Of a stretch of DNA of 64,000 bases, positions 51,378-59,156 are shown in pieces. The notes below the pieces were generated by a model. It saw nothing but the letters and a program-made list of their open reading frames with translations, searched no databases and was not told where the DNA came from. Made by a program: the position numbers and the translations under genes. The stretch covers positions 496,001 to 560,000 of the forward strand of contig NZ_WRPN01000002.1 in the NCBI RefSeq assembly GCF_009746565.1. The letters run 5' to 3'. Origin of the DNA: Mariniflexile maritimum (GTDB lineage Bacteria; Bacteroidota; Bacteroidia; Flavobacteriales; Flavobacteriaceae). How positions within the stretch are numbered: position 1 is the stretch's first letter; every line of letters starts with the position of its first letter.

Positions 51378-53474
51378 ATGCAAAGTTTTAGAACGGAAAT
51401 AGAAAATCCTATTGTCGAAAGGGATATTATTGAATTGGCTAAAAAAATTGAAGCATTCAATAATGGTACAATTGATGAAGAAAAGTTTAGAAGCCTGCGT
51501 TTGGCGCGTGGCATTTATGGGCAACGTCAAGAAGGCGTTCAAATGGTTCGCATTAAATTGCCCTACGGAAAAGTAAAAAGCAGTCAATTGCGCACCATTT
51601 CCGATGTGTCCGATGAATATTCGCGCGGGCGTTTACACATTACAACGCGCCAGGATATTCAAATCCATTATGTGGACATTAACAGAACTCCCGAACTTTG
51701 GGCGTTGTTGGATAAAGATGATGTTACCATTCGGGAAGCATGCGGAAATACCGTAAGAAACGTTACCGCTTCAGAATTGGCGGGCATTGATATAAACGAA
51801 CCTTTCGATGTGTCGCCTTACGCCGATGCCCTGTTCCGTTTCTTCCTAAGAAACCCAATTTGCCAAGAAATGGGCCGTAAGTTTAAGGTGTCCTTTTCAT
51901 CTTCCGATGAAGATTCTGGGCTTTCGTATATGCACGATTTGGGCTTTATTGCCAAAATTGAAAAGGGCGTACGCGGATTTAAAGTAATGATTGGCGGCGG
52001 CTTAGGCTCGCAACCACGTCATGCCGATACACTATATCCCTTTTTGCCTTCAGATAAAATTATCCCTTTAATGGAGGGTGTTGTGAGGGTTTTCGATAGG
52101 TATGGCGAACGTAAAAGTCGCTCAAAGGCCAGAATGAAATTTTTAATTAAAGACATAGGTTTAGAGGCTTTTAAAGCACTGGTCGAGGAAGAACAAAAAG
52201 CCATTGAATTTAAAACAGTTGCTATTGATGCCGATGCGTATGTAACATCACGGCCAGTTTCGGTTGAAGCTCCAAAAGTAGAAATTAAAGACCTTAATGC
52301 GTTCGAAACATGGAAATCCACAAACCTCATTCCGCAAAAGCAAGCAGGTTACGTTGCTATTGGAATTAAAGTGCTCTTAGGCGATTTTTATACCGATAAG
52401 GCGCGATTGTTGGCCAATTTAGTGGAAAATTATGCAGCAGGCGAAATTCGTTTATCATTGCGTCAAAACATCGTAATCCCTTTTGTAAAAGAGAATTTAA
52501 TCCCATTTTTCTATACCGAATTGGAAAAATTAGGCTTTACCGAAGCAGGATATAATAAAGCTGTTGATATTACGGCTTGCCCCGGAACGGACACCTGTAA
52601 TTTAGGCATAGCAAGTAGCACGGGTATAGCTGCAGAGTTGGAACGTGTTATCAAAACCGAATATCCACACTACTTAAACAACACCGATGTTGTTATAAAA
52701 ATTAGCGGTTGCATGAATGCTTGTGGACAGCACAATATGGCAAATATTGGGTTTCAGGGCATGTCGGTACGCACGCCAGATAAATTGGTGGCACCAGCGT
52801 TACAGGTATTGTTGGGTGGCGCTAACTTGGGCAACGGCAATGGTGTGTTTGCCGATAAAGTGGTGAAAGTCCCCAGTAAACGCGGCCCCGAGGCATTACG
52901 CCGAATTTTAAATGATATTGATGCCAACGCGAACGGAAAATCGTTTGTGGAGTATTATAAAATTACGGGCGAAAGGTATTTTTACGATTTGTTGAACGAT
53001 CTTCAAGATGTTACCAACTTAACCCAAAGCGATTTTATCGACTGGGGTTCTGAGGAAAAATATGAAAAGGAAATTGGTATTGGCGAATGTGCCGGCGTTG
53101 TTATAGACTTAATTGCTACCTTGTTTTTTGAAAGTGAGGAGAAAATTGAAAATGCGCAACAAGCCTTTGGTGATAAAGTGTATTCAAGTGCCATTTATTA
53201 CGCTTATGCTTCTATGGTAAATTCCGCCAAGGCCATGTTGTTGGCCGAAAACAAAAGTACCAACACCCATGCGGGCATCATCAGCCAATTCGATGCGTTG
53301 TTTGTTGAAAGTGGCCAACTGGATTTAGGAACCTCGTTTTCAGAATTGATTTATCAAATCAATAAAAATGCGCCATCTGAAACATTTGCGGCACAATATA
53401 TACATAGTGCCAACCAGTTTTTAGAGAAAGTAAAAGCATTAAGAAGCCCAAGTTCATTAGTTCCAAAAGATTAA
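51378..53474 (+). CDS. Siroheme nitrite/sulfite reductase with C-terminal HEPN-like domain
   Basis: Reduces sulfite to sulfide with six electrons. The 698 residues contain the duplicated ferredoxin-like/siroheme domains to about residue 560. Cluster and siroheme ligands are C401 and C407 (CPGTDTC) and C445 and C449 (GCMNACGQH). The extra C-terminal about 130 residues (KIENAQQAFGDKVYSSAIYY, SAKAMLLAENK, FSELIYQINKNAP) resemble a HEPN four-helix domain, not part of classical CysI. Context (cysHDN, siroheme synthesis, reductase genes) supports sulfite as substrate. It starts directly at a G/C-rich repeat. Confidence 0.92.
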   Translation: MQSFRTEIENPIVERDIIELAKKIEAFNNGTIDEEKFRSLRLARGIYGQRQEGVQMVRIKLPYGKVKSSQLRTISDVSDEYSRGRLHITTRQDIQIHYVDINRTPELWALLDKDDVTIREACGNTVRNVTASELAGIDINEPFDVSPYADALFRFFLRNPICQEMGRKFKVSFSSSDEDSGLSYMHDLGFIAKIEKGVRGFKVMIGGGLGSQPRHADTLYPFLPSDKIIPLMEGVVRVFDRYGERKSRSKARMKFLIKDIGLEAFKALVEEEQKAIEFKTVAIDADAYVTSRPVSVEAPKVEIKDLNAFETWKSTNLIPQKQAGYVAIGIKVLLGDFYTDKARLLANLVENYAAGEIRLSLRQNIVIPFVKENLIPFFYTELEKLGFTEAGYNKAVDITACPGTDTCNLGIASSTGIAAELERVIKTEYPHYLNNTDVVIKISGCMNACGQHNMANIGFQGMSVRTPDKLVAPALQVLLGGANLGNGNGVFADKVVKVPSKRGPEALRRILNDIDANANGKSFVEYYKITGERYFYDLLNDLQDVTNLTQSDFIDWGSEEKYEKEIGIGECAGVVIDLIATLFFESEEKIENAQQAFGDKVYSSAIYYAYASMVNSAKAMLLAENKSTNTHAGIISQFDALFVESGQLDLGTSFSELIYQINKNAPSETFAAQYIHSANQFLEKVKALRSPSSLVPKD

Positions 53475-53495
53475 CTATCAAGGAATTATAAATTT

Positions 53496-54335
53496 ATGAG
53501 AGGTAAAAAAATCATGAATAAAAAAGTAGAAAACATAAATACCGGGCATCAAATTCCCTCTTCGGGTGTTAGGGGTCTAGGGCGTTTAACCGTTGTAGGC
53601 GCGGGCCCAGGCGATGTGGAACTTATTACGCTTAAAGCAATTAAGGCCATTGCGTCTGCTAACGTTATTTTGTATGATGCTCTTATAAATGAAGAACTAT
53701 TAAACTACGCTTCCGCGGAAACAGAATTGATTTTTGTTGGCAAGCGCAAAGGGTGTTATGCCTTTCAGCAAGCGCAAATTAACGAACTAATTGTTGCCAA
53801 AGCAAAGGAAAAAGGTCACGTGGTTCGGTTAAAGGGCGGCGACCCGTTTGTATTTGGTCGGGGTGCCGAAGAAATTGAATATGCACAAAAATTTGGACTG
53901 GAAACCTTTGTGGTGCCCGGTATTTCATCAGCAATTGCAGTACCTGCGTATCAAGGTATTCCGTTAACAAAACGTGGTGTAGCCGAAAGTTTTTGGGTCA
54001 TTACCGCAACAACCAAAGCGCATCAATTATCTGAAGATGTGGCCATAGCGGCAAAATCTACCGCAACGGTTGTTATCCTTATGGGCATGCACAAATTAGA
54101 TGATATTGTTCATATTTTTTCAGTAGAAAACAAGCAAAATACAGCAGTGGCCATCATCCAGGAAGGAACAACAGAAAACGAAAAAGTAGGCTTCGGAACC
54201 ATTGCGACCATAACGAAAGTAGTTGAAGAAAAACAATTAACCGCTCCTGCCATTATTGTTATTGGCGATGTGGTGAAAGAGCGTGTAAAATTAACTTCGG
54301 TTTTTGAAGAAGTCAATCAAAATCTATGTTTATGA
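53496..54335 (+). CDS. cobA: Uroporphyrinogen-III C-methyltransferase (SUMT, CobA/SirA)
   Basis: Makes precorrin-2 from uroporphyrinogen III with two SAM, the first step to siroheme needed by the sulfite reductase. The TP-methylase fold has GRLTVVGAGPGDVELITLKA, RLKGGDPFVFGRGAEEIEYA and GISSAIAVPAYQGIPLTKRGVA. The start at 53496 gives 279 residues; a second in-frame ATG at 53514 is as likely. It overlaps the next gene by ten bases. It continues the operon 21 bases after the sulfite reductase. Confidence 0.94.
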   Translation: MRGKKIMNKKVENINTGHQIPSSGVRGLGRLTVVGAGPGDVELITLKAIKAIASANVILYDALINEELLNYASAETELIFVGKRKGCYAFQQAQINELIVAKAKEKGHVVRLKGGDPFVFGRGAEEIEYAQKFGLETFVVPGISSAIAVPAYQGIPLTKRGVAESFWVITATTKAHQLSEDVAIAAKSTATVVILMGMHKLDDIVHIFSVENKQNTAVAIIQEGTTENEKVGFGTIATITKVVEEKQLTAPAIIVIGDVVKERVKLTSVFEEVNQNLCL

Positions 54336-54973
54336 ATGCCGAAGAAAACACTAATAATAATTCCAGTGAGCAAGCTATCCCATCAGAGGTTGGAGAGCTT
54401 CGGAATCATTTATACCCCATTTTTTTAAAGGTAAAAAGTTTACATATATTAATTGTTGGAGGCGGGCAGGTAGCTGAAGAAAAATTGGCCTTTTTGCTAA
54501 AGTCAAGTCCCGATGCAAAAGTAACAATGGTATCGCCCATGTTTAGGGAAGCCACTATGGAACTCGCAAAAAAGGGCGATGTTAAATTAATAAAACAACG
54601 CTATCATAAACGCTATTTAAAAGGAAAGCACCTGGTTATTGCCACAACCAATGTGCCCAAAGTAAATTTAAAGGTGCATAAACATTGCAGAAAACGCAGT
54701 ATTTTAGTAAACGTTGCCGATAACCCACCGTATTGCGATTTTTATATGGGCGGCATCGTAACGAAAGGTAATGTAAAGGTTGCAATTTCGACTAACGGGA
54801 AGTCGCCCACAACAGCTAAGCGCCTACGCCAGTTTTTTGAGGATGTCATTCCTGAAAACATAGACGATTTGGTTAAAAACCTAAATGAATATAGAAAAAC
54901 AATAAAGGGTGATTTTGAACAAAAAGTAGAAACGCTTAACGAATTTACCAAAGGATTAATTGAGAAAAAATAA
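54326..54973 (+). CDS. Precorrin-2 dehydrogenase / sirohydrochlorin ferrochelatase (CysG N-terminal type)
   Basis: A 215-residue protein equal to the N-terminal half of E. coli CysG or yeast Met8p. It oxidises precorrin-2 with NAD+ and may insert iron to give siroheme. The Rossmann site is HILIVGGGQVAEEKLAFLL (about 40-58). VNVADNPPYCDFYMGGIV and STNGKSPTTAKRLRQFFE are further conserved. The first 30 residues are a disordered Asn/Glu-rich lead. It overlaps cobA by ten bases, so they are translationally coupled. Confidence 0.93.
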   Translation: MFMNAEENTNNNSSEQAIPSEVGELRNHLYPIFLKVKSLHILIVGGGQVAEEKLAFLLKSSPDAKVTMVSPMFREATMELAKKGDVKLIKQRYHKRYLKGKHLVIATTNVPKVNLKVHKHCRKRSILVNVADNPPYCDFYMGGIVTKGNVKVAISTNGKSPTTAKRLRQFFEDVIPENIDDLVKNLNEYRKTIKGDFEQKVETLNEFTKGLIEKK

Positions 54974-54977
54974 AGAA

Positions 54978-55008
54978 GACCTACACGATTTTTAAAATCT
55001 TTAAGGTC
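54978..55008. repeat. Degenerate palindromic repeat
   Basis: GACCTACACGATTTTTAAAA followed by TCTTTAAGGTC keeps the outer GACCT/AGGTC arms and the T4-A4 centre of the family, with mismatches in between. Confidence 0.55.
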
Positions 55009-55023
55009 TAAATTACAAACACT

Positions 55024-56073
55024 ATGATTAAAACAGATATACTAATAATAGGTGCGGGCCCCACAGGATTGTTTACCGTTTTTGAAGCAGGATTGTTAAA
55101 ATTAAAATGCCATTTAATTGATGCCTTGCCACAACCGGGGGGACAATGCTCTGAAATATATCCAAAAAAACCCATTTACGATATTCCTGGATTTCCCGAA
55201 ATATTAGCAGGCGATCTAACCAAAAATCTTTTAGAGCAAGGACGCCAATTTGAACCCGGTTTTACCTTGGGCGAACGTGCCGAAACCATTGAAAAATTAG
55301 AGGATGGCACTTTTATTGTAACAACCAACAAAGGCACCAAACACCATGCGCCCGTTGTGGCCATTGCTGGAGGTTTAGGGTCTTTTGAACCCCGCAAACC
55401 AGCCATGGACAATCTTGAAGTTTATGAAGATAACGGACTGGAATATTTCATTAAAGACCCAGAAATGTACAGAAATAAGCGCGTCGTAATTTCTGGTGGC
55501 GGCGATTCTGCACTAGATTGGAGCATCTTTTTAAGCGATGTAGCTTCTGAAGTTACACTCATCCACAGAAGAAACGAATTTAGGGGCGCATTAGATTCTG
55601 TTGAAAAAGTGAGCGAACTAAAGGATGCCGGAAAAATAAACCTGATAACACCGGCTGAAGTAACGGCGTTGCATGGCGATGGAAAAATTGAAGCGCTAAC
55701 GGTAAATGTTGACGGAAAGGATATTCGTTTGGAAACCGACCATTTCATTCCTTTATTTGGTTTGTCGCCAAAGTTGGGCCCCATTGCCGATTGGGGGCTG
55801 GAAATTGAAAAAAATGCCATAAAGGTTGATAACTCATTAAATTACCAAACAAATATCCCCGGCATATTTGCCATTGGCGATGTAAATACCTATCCTGAAA
55901 AATTAAAGCTCATTCTGTGCGGTTTTCACGAGGCAACCCTTATGTGTCAGGCAGCTTACAGAATTATCAATCCAGGCAAAAGGTATGTGTTAAAATATAC
56001 CACCGTAAGCGGTATCGATGGGTTCGATGGTTCACGTAAGGAAGCACCAAAAGCAGTTGTGCAGTCCATTTAA
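55024..56073 (+). CDS. Ferredoxin/flavodoxin-NADP+ reductase, thioredoxin-reductase-like (FNR type 2)
   Basis: A 349-residue flavoprotein of the YumC-like FNR group. FAD site IIGAGPTGLFTVFEAGLL (about 7-24), NADP site ISGGGDSALDWSIFL and the FAD-closing GIFAIGDVNTYPEKLKLI. The CxxC disulfide of true thioredoxin reductases is missing, so it should pass NADPH electrons to ferredoxin or flavodoxin. Its position among sulfite-reduction genes suggests it feeds the sulfite reductase. Confidence 0.9.
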   Translation: MIKTDILIIGAGPTGLFTVFEAGLLKLKCHLIDALPQPGGQCSEIYPKKPIYDIPGFPEILAGDLTKNLLEQGRQFEPGFTLGERAETIEKLEDGTFIVTTNKGTKHHAPVVAIAGGLGSFEPRKPAMDNLEVYEDNGLEYFIKDPEMYRNKRVVISGGGDSALDWSIFLSDVASEVTLIHRRNEFRGALDSVEKVSELKDAGKINLITPAEVTALHGDGKIEALTVNVDGKDIRLETDHFIPLFGLSPKLGPIADWGLEIEKNAIKVDNSLNYQTNIPGIFAIGDVNTYPEKLKLILCGFHEATLMCQAAYRIINPGKRYVLKYTTVSGIDGFDGSRKEAPKAVVQSI

Positions 56074-56159
56074 TTGAAAAGATTTTTTATAAATCCTTAA
56101 TTGTCGTAAATTTCAAGATTGAATAACGACATTCATTATGACTATTAAACGTATTTAAT

Positions 56160-56930
56160 ATGGATCCTTGCCAAGAGTTCAATGATAAATTAATTCAGAA
56201 AAAATACAATGTGCGCTTAAAAGATGTGGTAAAAACATTTACAAAACGATTGTTTTACTATGTTTTTGATGCGCATGAAAACGAGCTTCAATCTTTAAGG
56301 AAAACTTTTTTAGAGATAGCTGATAACTTAAATATCAACCACGGTGAAGCCATTTGGAATCAATTTCAGTCTAAGTTTCAATCCATCAGAGAGCAACTGG
56401 ATTTGGATGCGCAGGCGGTTGTTAATTTTGATCCGGCAACCAAAAGTTTAGAGGAAGTTTATTTGGCATGCCCCGGTTTTTATGCCATTTCAATTTATCG
56501 CTTAAGCCACGAACTGTACGTGCAAAACGTGCCTATTATTCCTAGGATGATGAGCGAGTACGTGCACGGTATTACGGGTATTGATATTCATCCGGGAGCC
56601 ACTATTGGCAATTCGTTTTTTGTCGATCACGGTACGGGAATTGTTATAGGCGAAACATCCATCATAAAAAATAACGTTAAAATTTTCCAAGGGGTTACTT
56701 TGGGTGGTATCCAGGTGAAAAAGGACATGGAATCTACTAAGCGCCACCCAACTATTGAAGATAACGTAACTATTTATGCCAATGCTACCATTTTAGGGGG
56801 CAATATTGTAATAGGAGCCAACAGCACTATTGGCGCAAACGTGTGGATTACCCAATCGGTTCCCGAAAATTCATTGGTAACCTATCAAACCGAAATTAAA
56901 ATAAGACCCAAAAAGAATGGCATCCATTAA
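56160..56930 (+). CDS. cysE: Serine O-acetyltransferase CysE
   Basis: Acetylates serine to O-acetylserine, the carbon acceptor for sulfide. The 256 residues have an N-terminal helical domain and a left-handed beta-helix of hexapeptide repeats (about 145-250; HPGATIGNSFFVDHGTGIVI, GETSIIKNNVKIFQGVTLGG). It lacks the long C-terminal tail that binds cysteine synthase in E. coli. The end overlaps the start of cysM by 14 bases. Confidence 0.94.
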   Translation: MDPCQEFNDKLIQKKYNVRLKDVVKTFTKRLFYYVFDAHENELQSLRKTFLEIADNLNINHGEAIWNQFQSKFQSIREQLDLDAQAVVNFDPATKSLEEVYLACPGFYAISIYRLSHELYVQNVPIIPRMMSEYVHGITGIDIHPGATIGNSFFVDHGTGIVIGETSIIKNNVKIFQGVTLGGIQVKKDMESTKRHPTIEDNVTIYANATILGGNIVIGANSTIGANVWITQSVPENSLVTYQTEIKIRPKKNGIH

Positions 56931-57807
56931 AGGAATATTAAACCAAATAGGCAACACGCCACTGGTTGAGGCCAGTCATCTCATTTCCAAAAAAGGTGTA
57001 AAATTATATTTGAAACTAGAGGGCGATAACCCCGGTGGAAGCGTAAAAGACCGCGCCGCTTTTAATATGATAAGTGAAGCCTTAAAACGGGGCGATATTA
57101 AAAAAGGCGGTTATTTGGTAGAAGCTACCAGTGGCAATACAGGTATCGCTTTGGCTTTTATAGCCAACTTATTCGGATTGAATATGGTTTTGATCATGCC
57201 CGAAAACTCAACCGAAGAGCGCGTAAAAACCATGCGAGCTTATGGTGCCGAGGTTATCTTAACCCCTGCGGAAGTAGGCATAGAAGGGTCTAGGGATTTA
57301 GCTTTCAAACTGCGTGATGAGAAAGGCTATGTGTTATTAAACCAGTTTGAAAACGATGATAACTGGAAAGCCCATTACAAAACCACAGGCCCCGAAATTT
57401 GGAACGATACCAATGGTGAAATCACCCATTTCGTGTCGGCCATGGGTACCACCGGAACCATCATGGGCGTTTCAACCTATTTAAAAGAGAAAAATAAAAA
57501 CATCACCATTGTAGGTGCACAGCCCGAAGATGGTGCCAAAATACCAGGTATTAGAAAATGGTCACCCGATTATGTGCCTAAGTTTTTCAACCGTTCTAAA
57601 GTAGATGTTGTTGTAGATGTTAGCGAACAAGATGCAAAAATAACAACGCAACGTTTAGCTAAAGAAGAAGGGGTATTTGCAGGCATGAGCAGCGGCGGTT
57701 CGGTGTTTTGTGCTTTAAAAATAGCCGAATCTATTGATGAAGGCGTTATCGTTGCCATCATTTGCGATAGGGGCGATAGGTATCTATCTTCCACATTATT
57801 TGAATAG
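56917..57807 (+). CDS. cysM: Cysteine synthase CysM/CysK
   Basis: PLP enzyme that makes cysteine from O-acetylserine and sulfide. The 296 residues show the PLP lysine in NPGGSVKDRAAFNM, the substrate loop EATSGNTGIALAF and GTTGTIMGVSTYLKE. Size and wording (IKGILNQIGNTPLVEASHL) are closer to CysM. It is translationally coupled to cysE and ends the sulfate/cysteine operon, where palindromic repeats follow. Confidence 0.94.
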   Translation: MASIKGILNQIGNTPLVEASHLISKKGVKLYLKLEGDNPGGSVKDRAAFNMISEALKRGDIKKGGYLVEATSGNTGIALAFIANLFGLNMVLIMPENSTEERVKTMRAYGAEVILTPAEVGIEGSRDLAFKLRDEKGYVLLNQFENDDNWKAHYKTTGPEIWNDTNGEITHFVSAMGTTGTIMGVSTYLKEKNKNITIVGAQPEDGAKIPGIRKWSPDYVPKFFNRSKVDVVVDVSEQDAKITTQRLAKEEGVFAGMSSGGSVFCALKIAESIDEGVIVAIICDRGDRYLSSTLFE

Positions 57808-57818
57808 TTAAATAAATC

Positions 57819-57900
57819 CCTGCAAGGTTTTGAAAACCTTGTAGGTATTTATTTTTAAAGGAGAAACAACACCTACAAGGTCAAAAAAAGACCTTGCAGG
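57819..57900. repeat. Double palindromic repeat between cysM and metH
   Basis: Two family palindromes lie in tandem: CCTGCAAGGTTTT/AAAACCTTGTAGG (57819-57845) and ACCTACAAGGTC/GACCTTGCAGG (57872-57900). Arms of one can also pair with the other. They lie between the cysM stop and the metH promoter and could act as a terminator region. The rest of this 319-base gap is the promoter and riboswitch below. Confidence 0.7.
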
Positions 57901-57925
57901 ATAGGGAAAACAAAAATATAGTTAG

Positions 57926-57933
57926 TATTTTTG
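57926..57933 (+). promoter_or_regulatory. metH promoter -7 box (TATTTTTG)
   Basis: TATTTTTG is an exact TAnnTTTG match 28 bases before the SAM-I aptamer. No clear TTG is at the -33 position. Confidence 0.5.
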
Positions 57934-57961
57934 CTCACAAGTTCATAACCTTATTTACAGT

Positions 57962-58072
57962 GTTATCAAGAAAGGCAGAGGGAATAGACCCGTTGAAACC
58001 TTGGCAACCTCCCGTTTTTTAGGGAAAGGTGCTACGTTCTACTAATATTTTACAGAATATTGGAAAGATAAC
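57962..58072 (+). ncRNA. SAM-I (S-box) riboswitch upstream of metH
   Basis: P1 GTTATC (57962-57967) with GATAAC (58067-58072) encloses AAGAAAGGCAGAGGGAATAG, ACCCGTTGAAACC, TTGGCAACCTCCC, the hairpin loop, AAAGGTGCTACGTTCTAC and GGAAAGATAA. It parallels the metY copy closely. Directly after P1, GAAAAGT (58073-58079) can pair with ACTTTTC (58089-58095), a possible expression-platform hairpin. It should couple methionine synthase level to SAM. Confidence 0.92.
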
Positions 58073-58126
58073 GAAAAGTGTTTCTTTTACTTTTCTTAAT
58101 GACATAACAGCTATAAAAAACATCAA

Positions 58127-59146
58127 ATGTCAAATATACATCAAGCTTTACAAGAGCGTATTTTAGTGCTCGATGGCGCCATGGGAACGATGCTGCAACG
58201 CTATAAATTTACCGAGGCCGATTTTAGGGGCGAACGTTTTAAGGACTACCCAACGCCCTTGCAAGGAAATAACGATTTGCTTTCCCTTACACAGCCCGAA
58301 GCCATTAAAACCATTCACGCTAAATATTTTGAAGCGGGTGCCGATATTGTTGAAACCAACACATTCTCGGGTACAACCATTGCAATGGCCGATTACCAAA
58401 TGGAAGATTTGGTGTATGAACTTAATTTTCAATCGGCAAAATTAGCGAGGGAAGTAGCCGATGCATTCACAAAGCGCGAACCCAACAAGCCCCGTTTTGT
58501 GGCTGGTTCCATTGGGCCAACAAACCGTACCGCAAGCATGTCGCCCGATGTAAACGACCCCGGTTATAGAGCGGTAACCTTTGATGAATTGCACCTAGCC
58601 TATAAGCAACAGGTGGAAGCCTTATTGGATGGTGGTGTCGATTTACTGTTGGTTGAAACCGTTTTCGATACCCTGAACGCCAAAGCAGCCTTGTTTGCCA
58701 TTGAAGAAGTAAAAGAAGAACGAAACATCGATATTCCCATCATGTTAAGTGGCACAATTACCGATGCTTCCGGACGCACATTGTCAGGGCAAACCGCCGA
58801 AGCTTTTTTAATTTCAGTATCACATATTCCGTTATTGTCTATTGGTTTTAACTGTGCTTTGGGAGCTAATTTATTGCAGCCCCATTTAGAGGCCATCGCC
58901 AATAAAACCGATTTTGCTATTTCAGCGCACCCCAATGCGGGCTTGCCAAATGCGTTTGGCGAATACGATGAATCGCCCGAAGATATGGGCGAACAAATTG
59001 AAGCCTATTTCAAAAAAAACTTAATAAATATTATTGGCGGTTGTTGTGGCACCACGCCAGAGCATATTAAAGTGATTGCAAACATAGCGGCCAAATATAA
59101 ACCGCGTCGAGCGGTCACCCTGAGCGCAGTCGAAGGGTCTCATTAA
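58127..59146 (+). CDS. metH: Methionine synthase MetH, homocysteine-binding part
   Basis: First piece of a split cobalamin-dependent methionine synthase. The 339 residues form the homocysteine S-methyltransferase barrel ([17 protein letters not shown]; zinc ligands in FNCALGA and C306-C307 of [10 protein letters not shown]). It ends in about ten residues, [10 protein letters not shown], encoded by a dispersed repeat (59113-59139) rather than by family sequence. The second part starts 10 bases later in the same strand. Together they match a normal MetH of about 1230 residues. Confidence 0.94.
   Translation: MSNIHQALQERILVLDGAMGTMLQRYKFTEADFRGERFKDYPTPLQGNNDLLSLTQPEAIKTIHAKYFEAGADIVETNTFSGTTIAMADYQMEDLVYELNFQSAKLAREVADAFTKREPNKPRFVAGSIGPTNRTASMSPDVNDPGYRAVTFDELHLAYKQQVEALLDGGVDLLLVETVFDTLNAKAALFAIEEVKEERNIDIPIMLSGTITDASGRTLSGQTAEAFLISVSHIPLLSIGFNCALGANLLQPHLEAIANKTDFAISAHPNAGLPNAFGEYDESPEDMGEQIEAYFKKNLINIIGGCCGTTPEHIKVIANIAAKYKPRRAVTLSAVEGSH
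59113..59139. repeat. Dispersed repeat forming the 3' end of the metH N-part
   Basis: GGTCACCCTGAGCGCAGTCG followed by AAGGGTC belongs to the TGAGCGCAGTCGAA family. It lies in frame and supplies the last codons before the stop at 59144-59146. Confidence 0.75.
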
Positions 59147-59156
59147 AAAACTGAAA

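Noticed and set aside
55024-56073. Thioredoxin reductase
   Set aside because: The CxxC redox pair is missing at the expected place, so the FNR type 2 call is better.
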